From assembly GCA_029204225.1 (NCBI GenBank), contig CM055108.1:24821670-24885669 (forward strand): 64,000 bases of DNA. Reading direction: 5' to 3'. The notes under the pieces are model-generated. The model was given only the letters and a program-made list of their open reading frames with translations. It was not told the DNA's origin and did not search any database. Source of the DNA: Diphasiastrum complanatum. Its lineage: Eukaryota > Streptophyta > Lycopodiopsida > Lycopodiales > Lycopodiaceae. The translations under genes and the position numbers were made by a program. This document shows positions 53,801 through 62,049 of this stretch, piece after piece; the stretch's first letter is position 1, and each line of letters starts with the position of its first letter.

Positions 53801-56800
53801 GACAGAACCCAACATGGATTAATGCACCTAAATTGGACCATCCTGCACCCAAAACAGTCGGCAAACTACACAGTAATAATACTCTTAATCAGAGCTTTCA
53901 TCTGATATCCATATTGCCCAATTTTTTTTTAAAAAAAAAACAATTCTGTACGATTCTGGTTTTCTTCCAAATCGCGATTCAGTATCGCAATTCTGAACCA
54001 CGATTCAGAACGTAGTGCATCTATGTATTCAAAACCTTAGACCTTCTGCAAATGATTTAAATTAATGTCATGGGTTATTGCTTGCAAGAAAAACTTACTC
54101 ATGTGCTGGAATCATTGAAATCAGTATTCACCTATGAAATCAAATCAAAAGTTGGGGTTCAGTTGAGCACTTTCGTAAAATCAAGCTCTGTTGGATGACA
54201 TTGTACATTCAAAGGATTCTTTGCATGTACACCTTGTCCGAGAGCCGCCCCGATCGGTTCAACGGAAACATCGGATTCAGAGATGGGGGGAAGGGCTATT
54301 CAGATACAAATATGCGAAATGGATGAGCATTAGCCTTCACTTCATATGATGAATATTCCCGATATGCACAATTGCCCCGGTTTCCAGCTATATAGTCAGT
54401 TTGACTGAGCTGCATTGTAGATTACTATAGACCGTTCTTCAGTATTCACTTCATATTTTTCTTGATGAATTCAGGAGAGGGCGATTCTCAAGCAAGAATG
54501 TCAATCTCTTCATGAAAGCAATTGCTTTTTGAAGCAACAGGTAAAATCAGAAAATATGTCAGTCATCGATGAAATGCAAATGCAGAATGCTCGGGCCAGC
54601 AGGGTCGTTTTACATTTTTTTTTTAACTCACAAAAAAATCGTTCCGACCCAGTACGTTCTGGAACGTACGGAACGGTCGGAGCGGAACGTTCCGACCCAT
54701 TTTGGTCAGAACGGGCTTCTAAGGTCAAAATATATACGGTTGGTTGAAAATTACATACCATATCCATGGTCCACAATATTTAAAATATCCAAATATAAGG
54801 GAATCATACAACATGTATTCACTTATTCTCTTGCCCCCCCCGAATTACTTGTGAGCACTTTTGATGTCATCAATGTAGCCTTTGAGGTGGTTTGTTGTGA
54901 CCGTCTTCGTCAATCTGCACTATGTTGTTACCAAAACTTTGCCTATCTTACCTAGTGCGTATGGATTTGCATACACTCGTGTATGGCTGGCTTCTGTACC
55001 TATACAGGGACAAACAACATGGAAGGTAGGTCTTGAAGGCTGCGATTTTCAGTGATCCTTACAGCCCTTCCTTACATGAGGACTTTGCAACACAATCACA
55101 ATAATGGACAGGTCACTGCACACAGCAAGGTCATGCTTATTACACAATTAAGCTCATTTTATCCTGAATGACCTATTGCTTCAGATCAGAAATTATCAGA
55201 TGGACTTTCAGAATTTCAGTTTTGCTGGCAATAATTTATGATATTTCCTTTGATGACAAGTTTTTCTTGTCAGGATACTTTGAAAGTTCTCACCATTTCT
55301 ATCATTTTACATATTACTGGATATACTTTGAAAGCACCCACATTTAAACTCTATGGTTTTAATGTATTCTGAACACATGGAATCTTATCTGCACTTACGT
55401 AGGTACGTTGAATGTTTCCACTCTCTTTTAAGTCTAACAGTTATCCATTTGGGGCTTAATAACCATCCATCATGTTGTGCTAGTCGTTTTGTAAGATTTA
55501 CAAGCATTGCAGAAAAAGTAGACAACCTGTAGTCAAATGTTGTATATCTCCTCACAAATTCGTTGGCCATTTTTTAACAATCTTCTCCACATTTTTGAGA
55601 TCAATAAGTCGAACTTGAATACTTTTTACGTGTGTGTTGGAATGCTTGAAGCAAAATATGTCATCTATCATTGTAAATTATATTTTTTACAGAATAATTT
55701 GTCAAGTTACTATGTCACTTAGTTATGCTTTTATATGAGGGACATCATGAATGTGACATCATACCATGAACAGGAAACTGAAAAAATCGAATAAATGAGA
55801 CCGAAAAAAATATACAGAGCTCTTCAGATGCTGCAATGAATGGTAGTAATGAAGAGTGTAGCCTAGTGTACAGATTCAGAATGGGCATCAACGGATGAAT
55901 AGTGAATTGAGTATTGGCCAGCTATTTCAACCAGAAATAATAGTACAAACATTACGATATTTTACTTGAGCTTGTGTCCCTTCTTGGATAACTGAGTGGC
56001 ACATCATGTTTAGGCTTTCATTGGGCCTTTTTTCATGACCTTTTGCAGACACAGGAATCTCCTCATCGTTATCGTGGCATGTTCCATGCTTTTTCAACAA
56101 TAATCAGGGAAGAAGGACCCAGGGCACTTTACAAGGGATGGTTACCATCTGTAATTGGAGTGGTAAGTTTGAACTAGTCATATTGCCTGGTATTCACTTT
56201 TTCCCTTTATACTATAATCAGCCAATGTTTGTGAGTTTGGAATTTTCCTAAGCTGTTTTCCTATTCATGTTTTGTACTTTCATATGTTAGTTGCTTCTGG
56301 TGGATCTGACTTCAATAGAATGACTTGTTTTCACCTGAATCCTTGATACTCATTTTCTGTAGTGATTTTCATGATCTGTCTTTGTATTTCTGATTACTTG
56401 AGCTTTTTCTGGTCTTTTAGTTGTCTCAGATGGTTTTTGTTGACAAACATTGTATCTGACATAGAAAGCTTGTCACAGTCCATAGCATTGTTCTTTTCGA
56501 CAGTCTTATGTTAGTTTCGTGTTCCTGTGATTGGGATTTAGAAACCTAATGATATCTTGTTATTTTTACAATGGTTTTATAAGTTCCATTGCCTTCTGTA
56601 CTATGCATCATTAAAGGTTTGAAGATTAACAATTCACTGGATAGAGTGTGTGCTTGTAGATATACTTGACCTGATCAGACAGTAAAGCAGATATGAGAAA
56701 ATCAGCTGTCCGTTTAACCTTGTTCAGCTGCATGATAACTCCAATGATGGTTTAATGTTGAAAAATAGGCGACATCCAAGGTTATTATTCATTTTCATAT

Positions 56801-57463
56801 GAGAGTTCAATAAGTGAGTTTCACTCAATAACGTATATGGATGTTAACATTCAACAGATTCCATATGTTGGCTTGAACTTTTCTGTTTATGAATCGCTTA
56901 AAGACTGGGTGGTCAAGGAGCGACCTTTTGGAGCAGCTGAGAGTTCAGAGCTCAGTGTGGTGACCAAGTTAGGTTGTGGTGCCGTTGCTGGGACTATTGG
57001 CCAAACTGTAGCTTATCCACTAGATGTTGTTCGTAGAAGATTGCAAATGGTTGGTTGGAAAGACGCCTCCCCAGTTCTGACTGCAGATGGACGAGTTAGA
57101 GCCCCAATCCAATATACTGGTATGATAGATGCTTTCAGACAAACAGTGAAGCATGAAGGGTTTGGAGCACTTTATAAGGGTTTGGTTCCCAACTCAGTGA
57201 AGGTGAGGTTCCATTGTTTCATTCAAAAAGTTGGATCTGCATGTTTCAGAAAGAGCGTAGTCAGACTATGCAGTAACCTTAATGACTTTGTGGTTTCTTA
57301 AAAGAGGAAGATGACAGCGACCACTCCGATTTAATTCTACACCTTATGTTCTTATTTCATGTCGTGCATTCACTTGCAGGTGGTGCCTTCCATTGCACTT
57401 GCCTTTGTGACGTATGAACTAATGAGGGATCTCCTTGGAGTAGAAATTAGGATCTCAGATTAG
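26805..57463 (+). CDS. ADNT1: Mitochondrial adenine nucleotide carrier, ADNT1-like, 8 exons over 31 kb
   Basis: Coding exons are 26805-27043, 33696-33744, 34076-34239, 49004-49041, 49356-49468, 56049-56162, 56858-57202 and 57380-57463. All introns are GT-AG, and the 1146 joined bases give 381 residues with no internal stop. It belongs to the mitochondrial carrier family (SLC25), six-helix proteins of the inner membrane. The three signature motifs are PLERLK (87-92), PMDMVR (190-195) and PLDVVR (293-298), each followed downstream by an EG motif (SEGIRGFFKGN, EEGPRALYKGW, HEGFGALYKGL). The strings GNGTNCARI, YPMDMVRGRLTVQ, RRRLQMVGWKDAS and the C-terminal EIRISD match plant ADNT1, which exchanges cytosolic AMP for matrix ATP or ADP. 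The N-terminal 65 residues are acidic, variable and longer than I recall for Arabidopsis. An in-frame ATG at 26751 is a possible earlier start, but it precedes a likely splice acceptor. Introns 1, 3 and 5 are packed with transposons, yet every exon is intact. Substrate is inferred from homology. Confidence 0.93.
27367..27392. repeat. Small perfect inverted repeat in carrier intron 1
   Basis: GTTTGTCAC and its complement GTGACAAAC flank an 8-base GC-rich loop. On the outside, 'agtggaatactttt' and 'atgttatactttt' form a direct rather than inverted similarity. It may be a trace of a small transposon or chance. Confidence 0.5.
28385..28530 (+). repeat. Degenerate ~20-bp minisatellite (TTCGGCCATCCTCGA)
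   Basis: About seven imperfect units of the type 'ctattcggccatcctcga' occur, including 'ctatttggtcagccttga', 'ttatttggccatcttcga' and 'ctattcggccatcctcga'. Unit length is about 16-22 bp. It lies just upstream of the polypurine tract of a Gypsy-type LTR. Confidence 0.6.
28613..29287 (+). mobile_element. Gypsy-type LTR with polypurine tract
   Basis: A polypurine tract 'gaggagggaaggga' (28613-28626) is followed by TGTCACATG, and the segment ends with GTGCAACA at 29287, giving TGT...ACA edges over about 661 bp. An AATAAA signal lies at 29221, near the right end as expected for an LTR. The LTR contains a 79-bp tandem duplication starting at 28851 and 28930 ('tcatatgctca', 'gggacacttggtcca', 'gcatgagtgaca'). 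No primer-binding site follows; instead the right edge abuts the coding end of a hAT transposase read on the - strand. It may be a 3' or solo LTR. Confidence 0.6.
29261..32334 (-). pseudogene. hAT-family transposase with six exons, lightly damaged
   Basis: On the - strand the exons are 32334-31424, 31321-30976, 30871-30492, 30403-30214, 30122-29784 and 29680-29261, with short GT-AG introns of about 90-105 bp; summed length is 2586, a multiple of three. Exon 1 gives a BED finger (WRCLHCGVIFTGSLTRVRAH) and a Pro/Ser/Ala-rich linker. The core follows: TYGCSILSDGWTDTRRRS across the exon 1-2 junction, VVQVVTDNGSNCRLMGE, and WTPCAAHCINLLIQD. Exon 3 holds KKPAPTRFAF and LRLVDREGCTLGLIYEFMDR. Exon 5 holds the dimerisation region WWSFHGRSTPDLQQLAERVL. 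The last exon is acidic and ends with RRRGRPRRSRGG before running into LTR sequence. Damage: two adjacent stops at 31477-31482, frame changes within exon 3 (one near 30690), and a shift near 29930. It was probably a functional gene until recently, but it is not intact here. Confidence 0.82.
29288..33087 (-). mobile_element. hAT transposon with multi-exon transposase, in carrier intron 1
   Basis: The element lies on the - strand and is defined mainly by its transposase (29261-32334). The likely transposase-proximal terminus is near 33087, where the - strand begins GTTGCAGCGGATCGCGATCC and continues into a cluster of GATCGAGCG, GAACG and GGACC words. This is the same plan as the hAT end at 6235 (GGTTGCA followed by palindromic words). 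The other end is missing: the coding sequence runs directly into an LTR at 29287. The coding part is distinctly GC-richer than the flanking intron. A 21-bp perfect hairpin occupies 32960-33014 within the subterminal region. Confidence 0.7.
32960..33014. repeat. Perfect 21-bp inverted repeat (hairpin)
   Basis: The left arm at 32960-32980 is A3T7 followed by ATGTGGGCCGC; the right arm at 32994-33014 is its exact complement; the loop is 13 bases. The arms combine an AT tract and a GC-rich part, so a stable cruciform or RNA hairpin is possible. It lies between the hAT start codon and its presumed terminus. Confidence 0.95.
33088..33695. other. Carrier intron 1, 3' end
   Basis: AT-rich intron sequence between the hAT element and carrier exon 2. 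The acceptor is 'cttatttgtgcag' ending at 33695. I see no other feature. Confidence 0.6.
35495..35775. mobile_element. Small non-autonomous hAT-like element (MITE) in carrier intron 3
   Basis: The left end carries 'ccttgaaacctgtttcaaac' and 'ggaaatgtgtttcaaatg'. The right end carries 'catttgaaatgtttgaaac' and 'catttccaacatttcaag'. Both ends are arrays of TTTGAAA-type palindromic words as in the hAT element at 6234-9357, and they share an inverted CTTGAAA. The interior 'ttttttggccccttggctct' resembles the block 'ttttttttgggccctacccc' just inside the left end of that element. With about 280 bp and no coding capacity it fits a deletion derivative. Exact ends and target duplication were not fixed. 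Confidence 0.5.
36348..36593 (+). repeat. 125-bp tandem duplication
   Basis: Two adjacent copies start at 36348 and 36473 with 'ttcttgattcacccttgtta', continue with 'taaaatgccatctgaaagta' and 'gcactgtagaaatgaaccac', and end in 'catgaag'. Differences are few, including a small deletion in 'catacacatgtatgcata'. Confidence 0.9.
36905..37060 (-). repeat. Element fragment with GAACG/CGTTC word cluster
   Basis: On the - strand, 36905-37010 matches 5006-5112 (see there). The adjoining 36988-37050 contains 'cgttccgatccggagcgctc', 'ccagaaccgccccggaactc' and 'agcgttcccgaac', a dense cluster of CG-centred words. The sequence next to it, 'atagggcatctatgtgtca', resembles 'gtagtgcatctatgtattca' at 54012 beside another cluster, suggesting a shared terminus. 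Confidence 0.5.
37671..40425 (-). mobile_element. Nested Copia element with 284-bp 5' LTR and internal deletions
   Basis: On the - strand, the 5' LTR is 40420-40137 (TGTTAGAAAT ... TTCTAATA, inverted terminal words) followed directly by primer-binding site TGGTATCAGAGC (40136-40125). Gag follows, including ESMTDYFMQVKDLKGQLIA near 39060-39110. Protease and a gag-pre-integrase segment come next (ESWFINLGASKHVTPQWDWL near 38480-38545; LWHERFGHLNYNRLQ near 38110-38160). The integrase start then joins directly to the RNase H end (HIEVQQHFIREKV and DQVANIFTKGL, near 37760-37870), so most integrase and all reverse transcriptase are deleted. The 3' LTR is reduced to about 45 bp (37681-37725), which match the LTR's inner end. 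Flanking 5-mers are AATGA on one side and AATGG on the other, consistent with a diverged 5-bp target duplication inside the outer element's integrase. Confidence 0.8.
40125..40136 (-). other. Primer-binding site of the nested Copia
   Basis: On the - strand the sequence is TGGTATCAGAGC, a complete match to the plant methionine tRNA primer site, directly adjacent to the LTR. Confidence 0.9.
41100..41605 (-). repeat. Gypsy 3' LTR
   Basis: On the - strand a polypurine tract 'aaggggagggaa' (41617-41606) is followed by TGTTATGTACC, the probable LTR start at 41605. A TATA-like 'tatgtaaatagagg' lies inside near 41440. The far end could not be fixed. No matching 5' LTR is visible near 46.03 kb, so the element is incomplete. 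Confidence 0.6.
41640..46031 (-). pseudogene. Gypsy retrotransposon gag-pol, decayed
   Basis: On the - strand gag begins with MVDDRVDIPTNPP at 46031 and contains the SSQRTIDVVDQWLHKWEEHF block near 45630-45690 and a zinc-knuckle remnant CFFCLGKHLLKDW near 44975-45010. Protease follows with the active-site FDTGSSHNIINSRAMKKL (about 44665-44720). Reverse transcriptase shows DRLNRDKYFTKIDLRSD (43690-43740), YGHFAFFILPFNLTNTSTTF and the catalytic VFLDDILIY (43490-43515). RNase H is largely deleted. Integrase shows the HECYG...CVQKC zinc-binding region, the core FVTNLPRTGKRHDTIWVVVD and DRDVEFTDKFWQ, and the C-terminal VFHVSHLKERL. A tail resembling a chromodomain-like end (TWEKEENLKLRFHAF) reaches 41640. 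Many stops and shifts show it is dead. Confidence 0.85.
42659..43262 (-). repeat. ~310-bp tandem duplication inside the Gypsy integrase
   Basis: Copies at about 42659-42948 and 42958-43262 align at an offset of 312 near 'aatatcatctttgt' (42781 and 43093). Both encode the segment from a 'RNGLLFHNGKVCV'-type block through the integrase zinc-binding HH-CC region. The left copy lost about 20 bp relative to the right one. A Gypsy integrase has one such region, so the second is redundant. Confidence 0.85.
46140..46862 (-). pseudogene. Third hAT transposase, N-terminal fragment
   Basis: On the - strand, ATG at 46862 opens a BED-type zinc finger, WMCNYCRVSYIGDPVRIRAH followed by LLCLHGYEIGAC, close in layout to the finger of the transposase at 32334. 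A good donor GTGAGC follows exon 1 at 46626. The next coding-like section (46480-46140) contains an acidic/Ser-rich linker with a frame change. The core and dimerisation regions are absent, replaced by Gypsy sequence from 46031 leftward. It is a truncated copy. Confidence 0.65.
46890..47400 (+). repeat. CT-rich low-complexity tract (AACTCCTAACTCT words)
   Basis: A pyrimidine-rich stretch with many 'ctaactct', 'ctcctaact' and 'ctctcct' words. It lies just upstream (in the - direction) of the hAT fragment start and may be that element's leader. No terminus was recognised. Confidence 0.6.
47418..47710 (+). pseudogene. Gypsy integrase C-terminal fragment
   Basis: The + strand reads VQFAYNDKKHVSTGMSRS near 47424, then after shifts KFLTKMQAKLELARLSLSNS near 47545-47610 and FDEGDRVFLLVPPKSK near 47648-47695. 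This order matches the end of a Gypsy integrase (substrate-binding helix and the small GD(K/R)V barrel). It is opposite in orientation to the larger Gypsy copy at 41640-46031 and belongs to a different insertion. Confidence 0.7.
47711..49003. other. Carrier intron 3, 3' end
   Basis: AT-rich intron sequence with scattered 'tagatagat'-like words near 48020-48200 and no recognisable protein. A GC-richer stretch at 47720-47920 has open frames on both strands, but neither shows a known domain. The acceptor of exon 4 is 'ctttgatttgcag' ending at 49003. Confidence 0.5.
49521..49587 (+). repeat. 31-bp tandem duplication
   Basis: Two copies start at 49521 and 49552 with 'accattgaggactatcttaa' and then 'ggcccttgatt'; the second carries one extra G. 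It lies 50 bp into carrier intron 5. Confidence 0.9.
50455..50960 (+). pseudogene. Copia protease-region fragment in carrier intron 5
   Basis: An open stretch of about 127 codons contains the Copia protease active-site block DYDVVIDSGATSHITCNK (near 50590-50640) and the downstream ALYVPSLKKYLLYVSKMVDL (near 50780-50835). A stop then interrupts VLFDDNPKIAYS, which belongs to the next conserved block. No gag, integrase or LTR is attached. The protease active-site D-S-G triad is preserved, unlike the copy at 40.8 kb. Confidence 0.8.
51131..51224 (+). repeat. 47-bp tandem duplication
   Basis: Copies start at 51131 and 51178 with 'cataagatacagctgcatct' and 'gatatgt', then 'gttatccatattgg' or 'gttacccatactgg'. 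Confidence 0.9.
51247..51604 (+). repeat. Three ~115-120-bp tandem repeats
   Basis: Units begin at about 51247, 51369 and 51482 with 'cagattca.gagtaatccata'. They continue with 'taggctacatgattaaag', 'gccacctgct' and 'ggatgagcgac', and end in 'cagcactgggg'. The middle unit is shortened by about 15 bp. Identity is moderate to high, with no coding frame. Confidence 0.85.
51735..51810. repeat. Cluster of GGAACG/CGTTCC palindromic words
   Basis: About nine GGAACG- or CGTTCC-type words occur within 75 bp ('gttccggagcggaacgcg', 'ttctggaacggaaaacac', 'gttccgttctggaacggg'). The cluster is preceded by 'tttttgaaaaaatttctgg' and followed by 'gcaactatgcag'. The GCAAC after the cluster parallels the hAT ends described elsewhere in the window. 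Confidence 0.6.
53312..54030. mobile_element. Small non-autonomous element with GAATCGCGATTC-type ends
   Basis: The left end begins GTTGCAGCGAATCGCG and continues with a run of CGCGAATCGCGAACCG and GCGAATCGCAATTCG words to about 53390. The right end (53965-54013) carries 'aaatcgcgattcagtatcgc', 'aattctgaacc' and 'acgattcagaacg'. The left terminus matches the end of the multi-exon hAT element (GTTGCAGCGGATCGCG) at 15 of 16 positions. The interior has a G-rich block and a T/A run and no protein. I infer a hAT-type MITE of about 720 bp; the right edge and target duplication were not resolved. Confidence 0.5.
53600..53697 (+). repeat. G-rich block, possible G-quadruplex
   Basis: Runs of 7, 7, 7, 8 and 6 G occur within about 90 bp, starting 'acgggggggtgcagggggg' and ending 'ggggggcagcgccccctg'. 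The context 'gggtgcagggggggtagtgc' and 'gggtccagggggggatc' indicates an imperfect internal repeat. It lies within the element at 53312-54030. Confidence 0.85.
54640..54720. repeat. Second cluster of GGAACG/CGTTCC words
   Basis: Words 'cgttccgacccagtacgttc', 'tggaacgtacggaacggtcg', 'gagcggaacgttccgaccca' and 'tcagaacggg' are packed in 80 bp, with a perfect GGAACGTTCC palindrome. A T run precedes it. The flanking 'cttctaaggtc' gives no clear terminus. Confidence 0.6.
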
Positions 57464-57521
57464 ATTGAGCTAACTGGGCTACTCTGGCTAAGTTGTGAAG
57501 GTCATCAGTTATTTGCTTATT

Positions 57522-57527
57522 AATAAA
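57522..57527 (+). terminator. Polyadenylation signal of the carrier gene
   Basis: AATAAA lies 59 bp after the carrier stop codon, in 'gcttattaataaatagagc', with a T-rich region downstream. This gives a short but plausible 3' untranslated region; further signals downstream cannot be excluded. Confidence 0.5.
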
Positions 57528-57529
57528 TA

Positions 57530-60500
57530 GAGCATTTCATAATTGCTATACTGTTAAGCCCTTTGGTGCTTCATTCAGAGTTGATCTGTTGAGCTGCGGC
57601 ATCAAGACCAGAGCCTTATAGCTGTGGCATTTCAATGTAACAAGACCAGATACCATTTCTGACTATATTGTAACATAGGGGAATTTGAAGCCCCTCCCAA
57701 AGGATGGTTTCAAATCAGCCTTCAATGGTCACAAGTGATTTTTAAACTGTTTATAGATAGACTCATTCAGTTGTTTAGCATACTGTGCAGCAGTGGTCAA
57801 CAAATCTATTTCTCAATTGTTACTTGAGACATTTCATTTGTTAAAGAGCTGTGAGAAATTCAGTGGTTTATGTTATCACACTGATGTGAAATTCAACACA
57901 TGGAGTTTGGTAATCTAATTCTAAGACACCGAACCCGAGTTGCTGAATAAAACACCAATTTCAAGTGTTTTAAAAGTTTATTACATCTTACTGATGATTG
58001 CAGGTGGTTTGAGTGGTTTTCCCACATTTTTGAAGTATGACATTGAAACAGCTTAATTGAATAGACCTGACTTCATGCAATGTAGAAATTTCTACTGCAA
58101 AGAGTTGAGCATAACAGTGATTGATTTTGATGGTGCAATAGTGTACAAAACTATAGATACGTTTATGGGTTTTTTGGATGATGTAGATAGAATGCAACAA
58201 ACTCCTTTCTCATTTCCAAATATTGGTATAACGTTTGTAGTCTGAAAGGGGCCACTTTAATTGTAGTATAGAAGTAGTGACATTGATACTCAGTATGATT
58301 TGTACTTTATGGGACCTTATTTATTATCTTGCAAGTTGCATATTGCTATATGTTTGTGCTATTTTTTTTTTACGAAACAACAAGACTTGGTTTCAAATGG
58401 ATTCTAAGCTAGGCCTCATCTTCCATACAACGATAAATTCCTTGTAGTACGGAAATTGAGTAGATGAGGTTATTGTTGTATGTTAAAACGATTAGAGCCT
58501 TACTTTTCATGATAGCTTGGCAAAGTTTGTTTGGCTTATAGGAGATGGAAGGCCTTTCTTTTGGAAGTTCTATCTACAATATAATGTTGACTTTCACAGA
58601 GATGAGTTTTGTGATTCAATAATATAGAGTTTTGTATGAATAGAATAGATTGTAATGTGTACATTGTGAAAATCTCAGATCCAAAATATTAGATCTAGGC
58701 CAAGAATGATTCCACTTACACATTCCTTATATGTTAAAATACATCCACTAGCTTGCTAGTTTGACCAAAATCATTTACCAAAAGCACATAGAAGAAACAA
58801 ATATTCATAACCTGAGAGATCTAAACCTAAGCAGCCTCTGTAAACAGCAAGCTCACATGTAATTCATTACCAATGTGCACATACATCAAGCACACAACAT
58901 AATCTTTACACAAATATAGAAGAATGTTAAAAGGAGATGATAATATTTTTTCAAAATCTTCTCCAAACCAAAAAAAAAATATGGACAAAGGTTTTACTTT
59001 TTTCTTGCCTTTCAGCCTATTGATATGTGTGAAAGATGACTCTTTTTCCTCTCTCTAGAGTCATATAGCTCTAAAATAGAAATATGAACCCTCAACTATT
59101 ATTTTTGGTCTATATGGCCAAATTATATCAAATAAATTGTATATTTTAATGACCAAAAGTACTTGGACTCATCTAAAAATAATATACTAGTATAATTTTA
59201 CAAGTGTGAAAAAATCAATCAAGTTTATTTAGGAATTTGGCCTCTAAAACGTTTAGATAGGCAAGTATTGACAAATTTTCACGTATATAATATTAGTGAT
59301 ATGTGACTAATCAATCCGAGTGTATTTTAGGAGTTCTAGATTTGTTTTTATCCTCGAGTGCATGATATAGAGGACTTATGGATTGAAATCCATTGAACAT
59401 TCCAAGATGAGCCAAGTCTTATTTGTTGAATCCTAGGAGTGATGTAAGATGAGTTTAGTGAAACATGTCACTCAAAAAAGTCAAGCTCAAGATCTAGAAA
59501 TTCTTGAAACCTTGATATGGTGAGATCCATATTTGAACTCATCAAGTATATAGTTTGAGGCATTAAGCCTAAACAAATAAGTGTGGTCTATCGAAGTTCC
59601 CTCTCTTCTTTCGTCTTGTTTGAGTATTATGGGTCCATTTAGGATTGAAAGAAGCTATCACCTCCAAAATCATGTTGAATCATTCACGACTAGACAAAGT
59701 AGCTAGTGAAATGGTGTGCCACAGCGAGAAGAAATATGTAAATAAAGAATCATCATGATTTTGAGAAAAGCATTCTATGTTGTTTGCACAAGTTGCACAC
59801 ATTACAATAAAGATTTGCACACATTAAAGTACCATTATTGCTCCAAACTCCAAAAGAGAGATGACATTGTTCATTGCCTTGAAATCTTCATGACTTTGAG
59901 ATAAGTATTTTATAGAATTTGGGCAATTTGTGCACATTAAAGTAGTGACAATAGTAGTTTTGACCATTATCGCACAAAATACCAAAAGAGATGACATCGT
60001 TCCTTACTTAACTGCACGAGTAACAATGACCCACCATGGTGACTCAATAGACATGTCACTATGGGAGGTGCACACACATAGATTGGGAGTTTTGGAGAGT
60101 CTTGATTTGGAAATGTTGTCATTGTATTGGTATTATTTTATAATGTTTTTTGAACATTTTTTAAAGGGCAATTGACAAAGACAATGTCTTTATGACAATT
60201 CTCAATCGATACAATAACTTTGTGGTATTATAAGATTTGTGAACCACAAATTCAATACTTCTATAATGACAAAAATATTATGATTAGAAAATTGACATGA
60301 GAAGATTTAGAAATGTGTATGAAATGATTTTGTGAATAGAAATAGATATTGTTTAATTGACGATAGTTCCCTGCAGTGGATTTATATTTTAAGTTTGAGA
60401 GAGATTTTTTTTATGAGATTTTAATTTATAATAACACATTTGATATTAGTTTGTGAGGCTAATATGAAATGTATAAAGTTGTAGTTGTTTTGAAAAATAT

Positions 60501-61480
60501 TTGTGGTCCATGAAAATTTTGAAACTGTGAGTGGGTTTGATGTGTTTTGAGTATTTTACGATAGAATTTGATATAAGTTTGTGAGAATAGCGGTCTATTG
60601 TTTTGTTTTGAAGGAATGATGTTTGGTGGCTTTGGATTTTGTAGTAAAAGTAGATTGGAGAGGGAGCAGACCAATATTCATAAGTTGACGTAAATGGCAT
60701 TAATGATTGCTGCAAATTGTCCATATATGGCCGTGTTGTGATTTGTATAAAGTAACCTTTAGATTTGAGAAGTATCTGAAGTCCATATTCGGAGATGAAA
60801 TTTTAAGTTGGTGGAGTAGGTAGATTAAGCTTTAGATATCAATAATAAAGCTATCTATTATAGTTGTAGGCATAGTTTTGGGGATTGTTTGTAGCACATT
60901 ATGGAGAGTTTTGTAGTTGCCTTTTTATGTTTGCTTTTGGATGCTTATACAAAGCTAGTATGTGCATTTGGAATCATGTTCCTTGTTGAATGTTGCGTGT
61001 GTTATTTCAATGTTGTTGGTGTTGATTTTTGTGGTTGTGGAGTGTTCATGTTAGCTTGAAGAAAATTAACAACGTATTATCAACAAACTAAATGTTATTG
61101 AAGCTTGAACTATTTCTTCAACCCCCTTAAGAGAACAACTCTCCTGCACAAATTAGAGATTGAATGTGGTCGAAGGTCACCTCATTGTGGCCTATCATGT
61201 AGGCCTGCCACATGGCAAACCATGCAGGCTTGGGGTTTGCCACGTGGCAATTGCTAAAGCACAATCAGGGGACGAACGCTACATTACCACCCAACCATAC
61301 AGGTATTGCCACCTCACCCCTGTACGCTGGAGCTACAGACCACCATCAAGCAAGCTCGGATCTCATGTAAGCCATGGTGTCCCATACCACCATGCCTTAC
61401 CCTCGACCCTCGCCTATTTGTCGCATGGCCTTCTCTTGGAGGATTTGGGCCTGGAGTGTGGCCACATGTTGTTTATGATA
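57530..61480. other. Spacer 3' of the carrier gene, no supported gene
   Basis: Strongly AT-rich sequence. No frame resembles a protein family. Two related segments, 59750-59800 and 59885-59945, share 'cat.a.tttgagataag.att' and 'gcacacatta' words, a weak old repeat. I see nothing else that can be named. Confidence 0.5.
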
Positions 61481-62049
61481 TTGAGTTGGATGCTCTGCTT
61501 TCTTGAGCTGGCTTGACCAACTCCTGGCTCTCTTTCCTCTCTTTTTCTCTCTCTTGGTTTAGCCGTGCGACCTGATCAATCAAGGCCTACAGTGTTTGCC
61601 TTGCCACCAATTGGCCGTGAGATTGCTCAATAGCTTTGTCATAGAGCATCTGGTGAAGTTGTTGCTGAAGGCTCATTAAGGCGGTCCATCAACCCAATGC
61701 CTGGGTATCCCAGATGGCCGATGGTGGTAGAGTTACGATGGGCAGTGGGAGAGGTGTGGTTGCAGAGATGGTGTGGTGATTGGCGGAACAATGGCGGTGG
61801 AAACGGTGGCAACAATAGGAGTGATGATGGAGGTGATTGGAGCAGTGATGGTAGAAATGATTGTGGGGTGAATGAGAGACGAAACAGATGGAATAGAGAT
61901 AGAGAGAGGGGATGAGGTGGCGATGGCAAGAGTGATGATGGTGAGAACTGTGGAAGCTATCGCAGTGGTGGAAACGGGGGAAGACACAATTGGAAGCACA
62001 GGGCTATGCACAGGGGACATGATCTGGATCATGGGAGATGAGTGGATGG

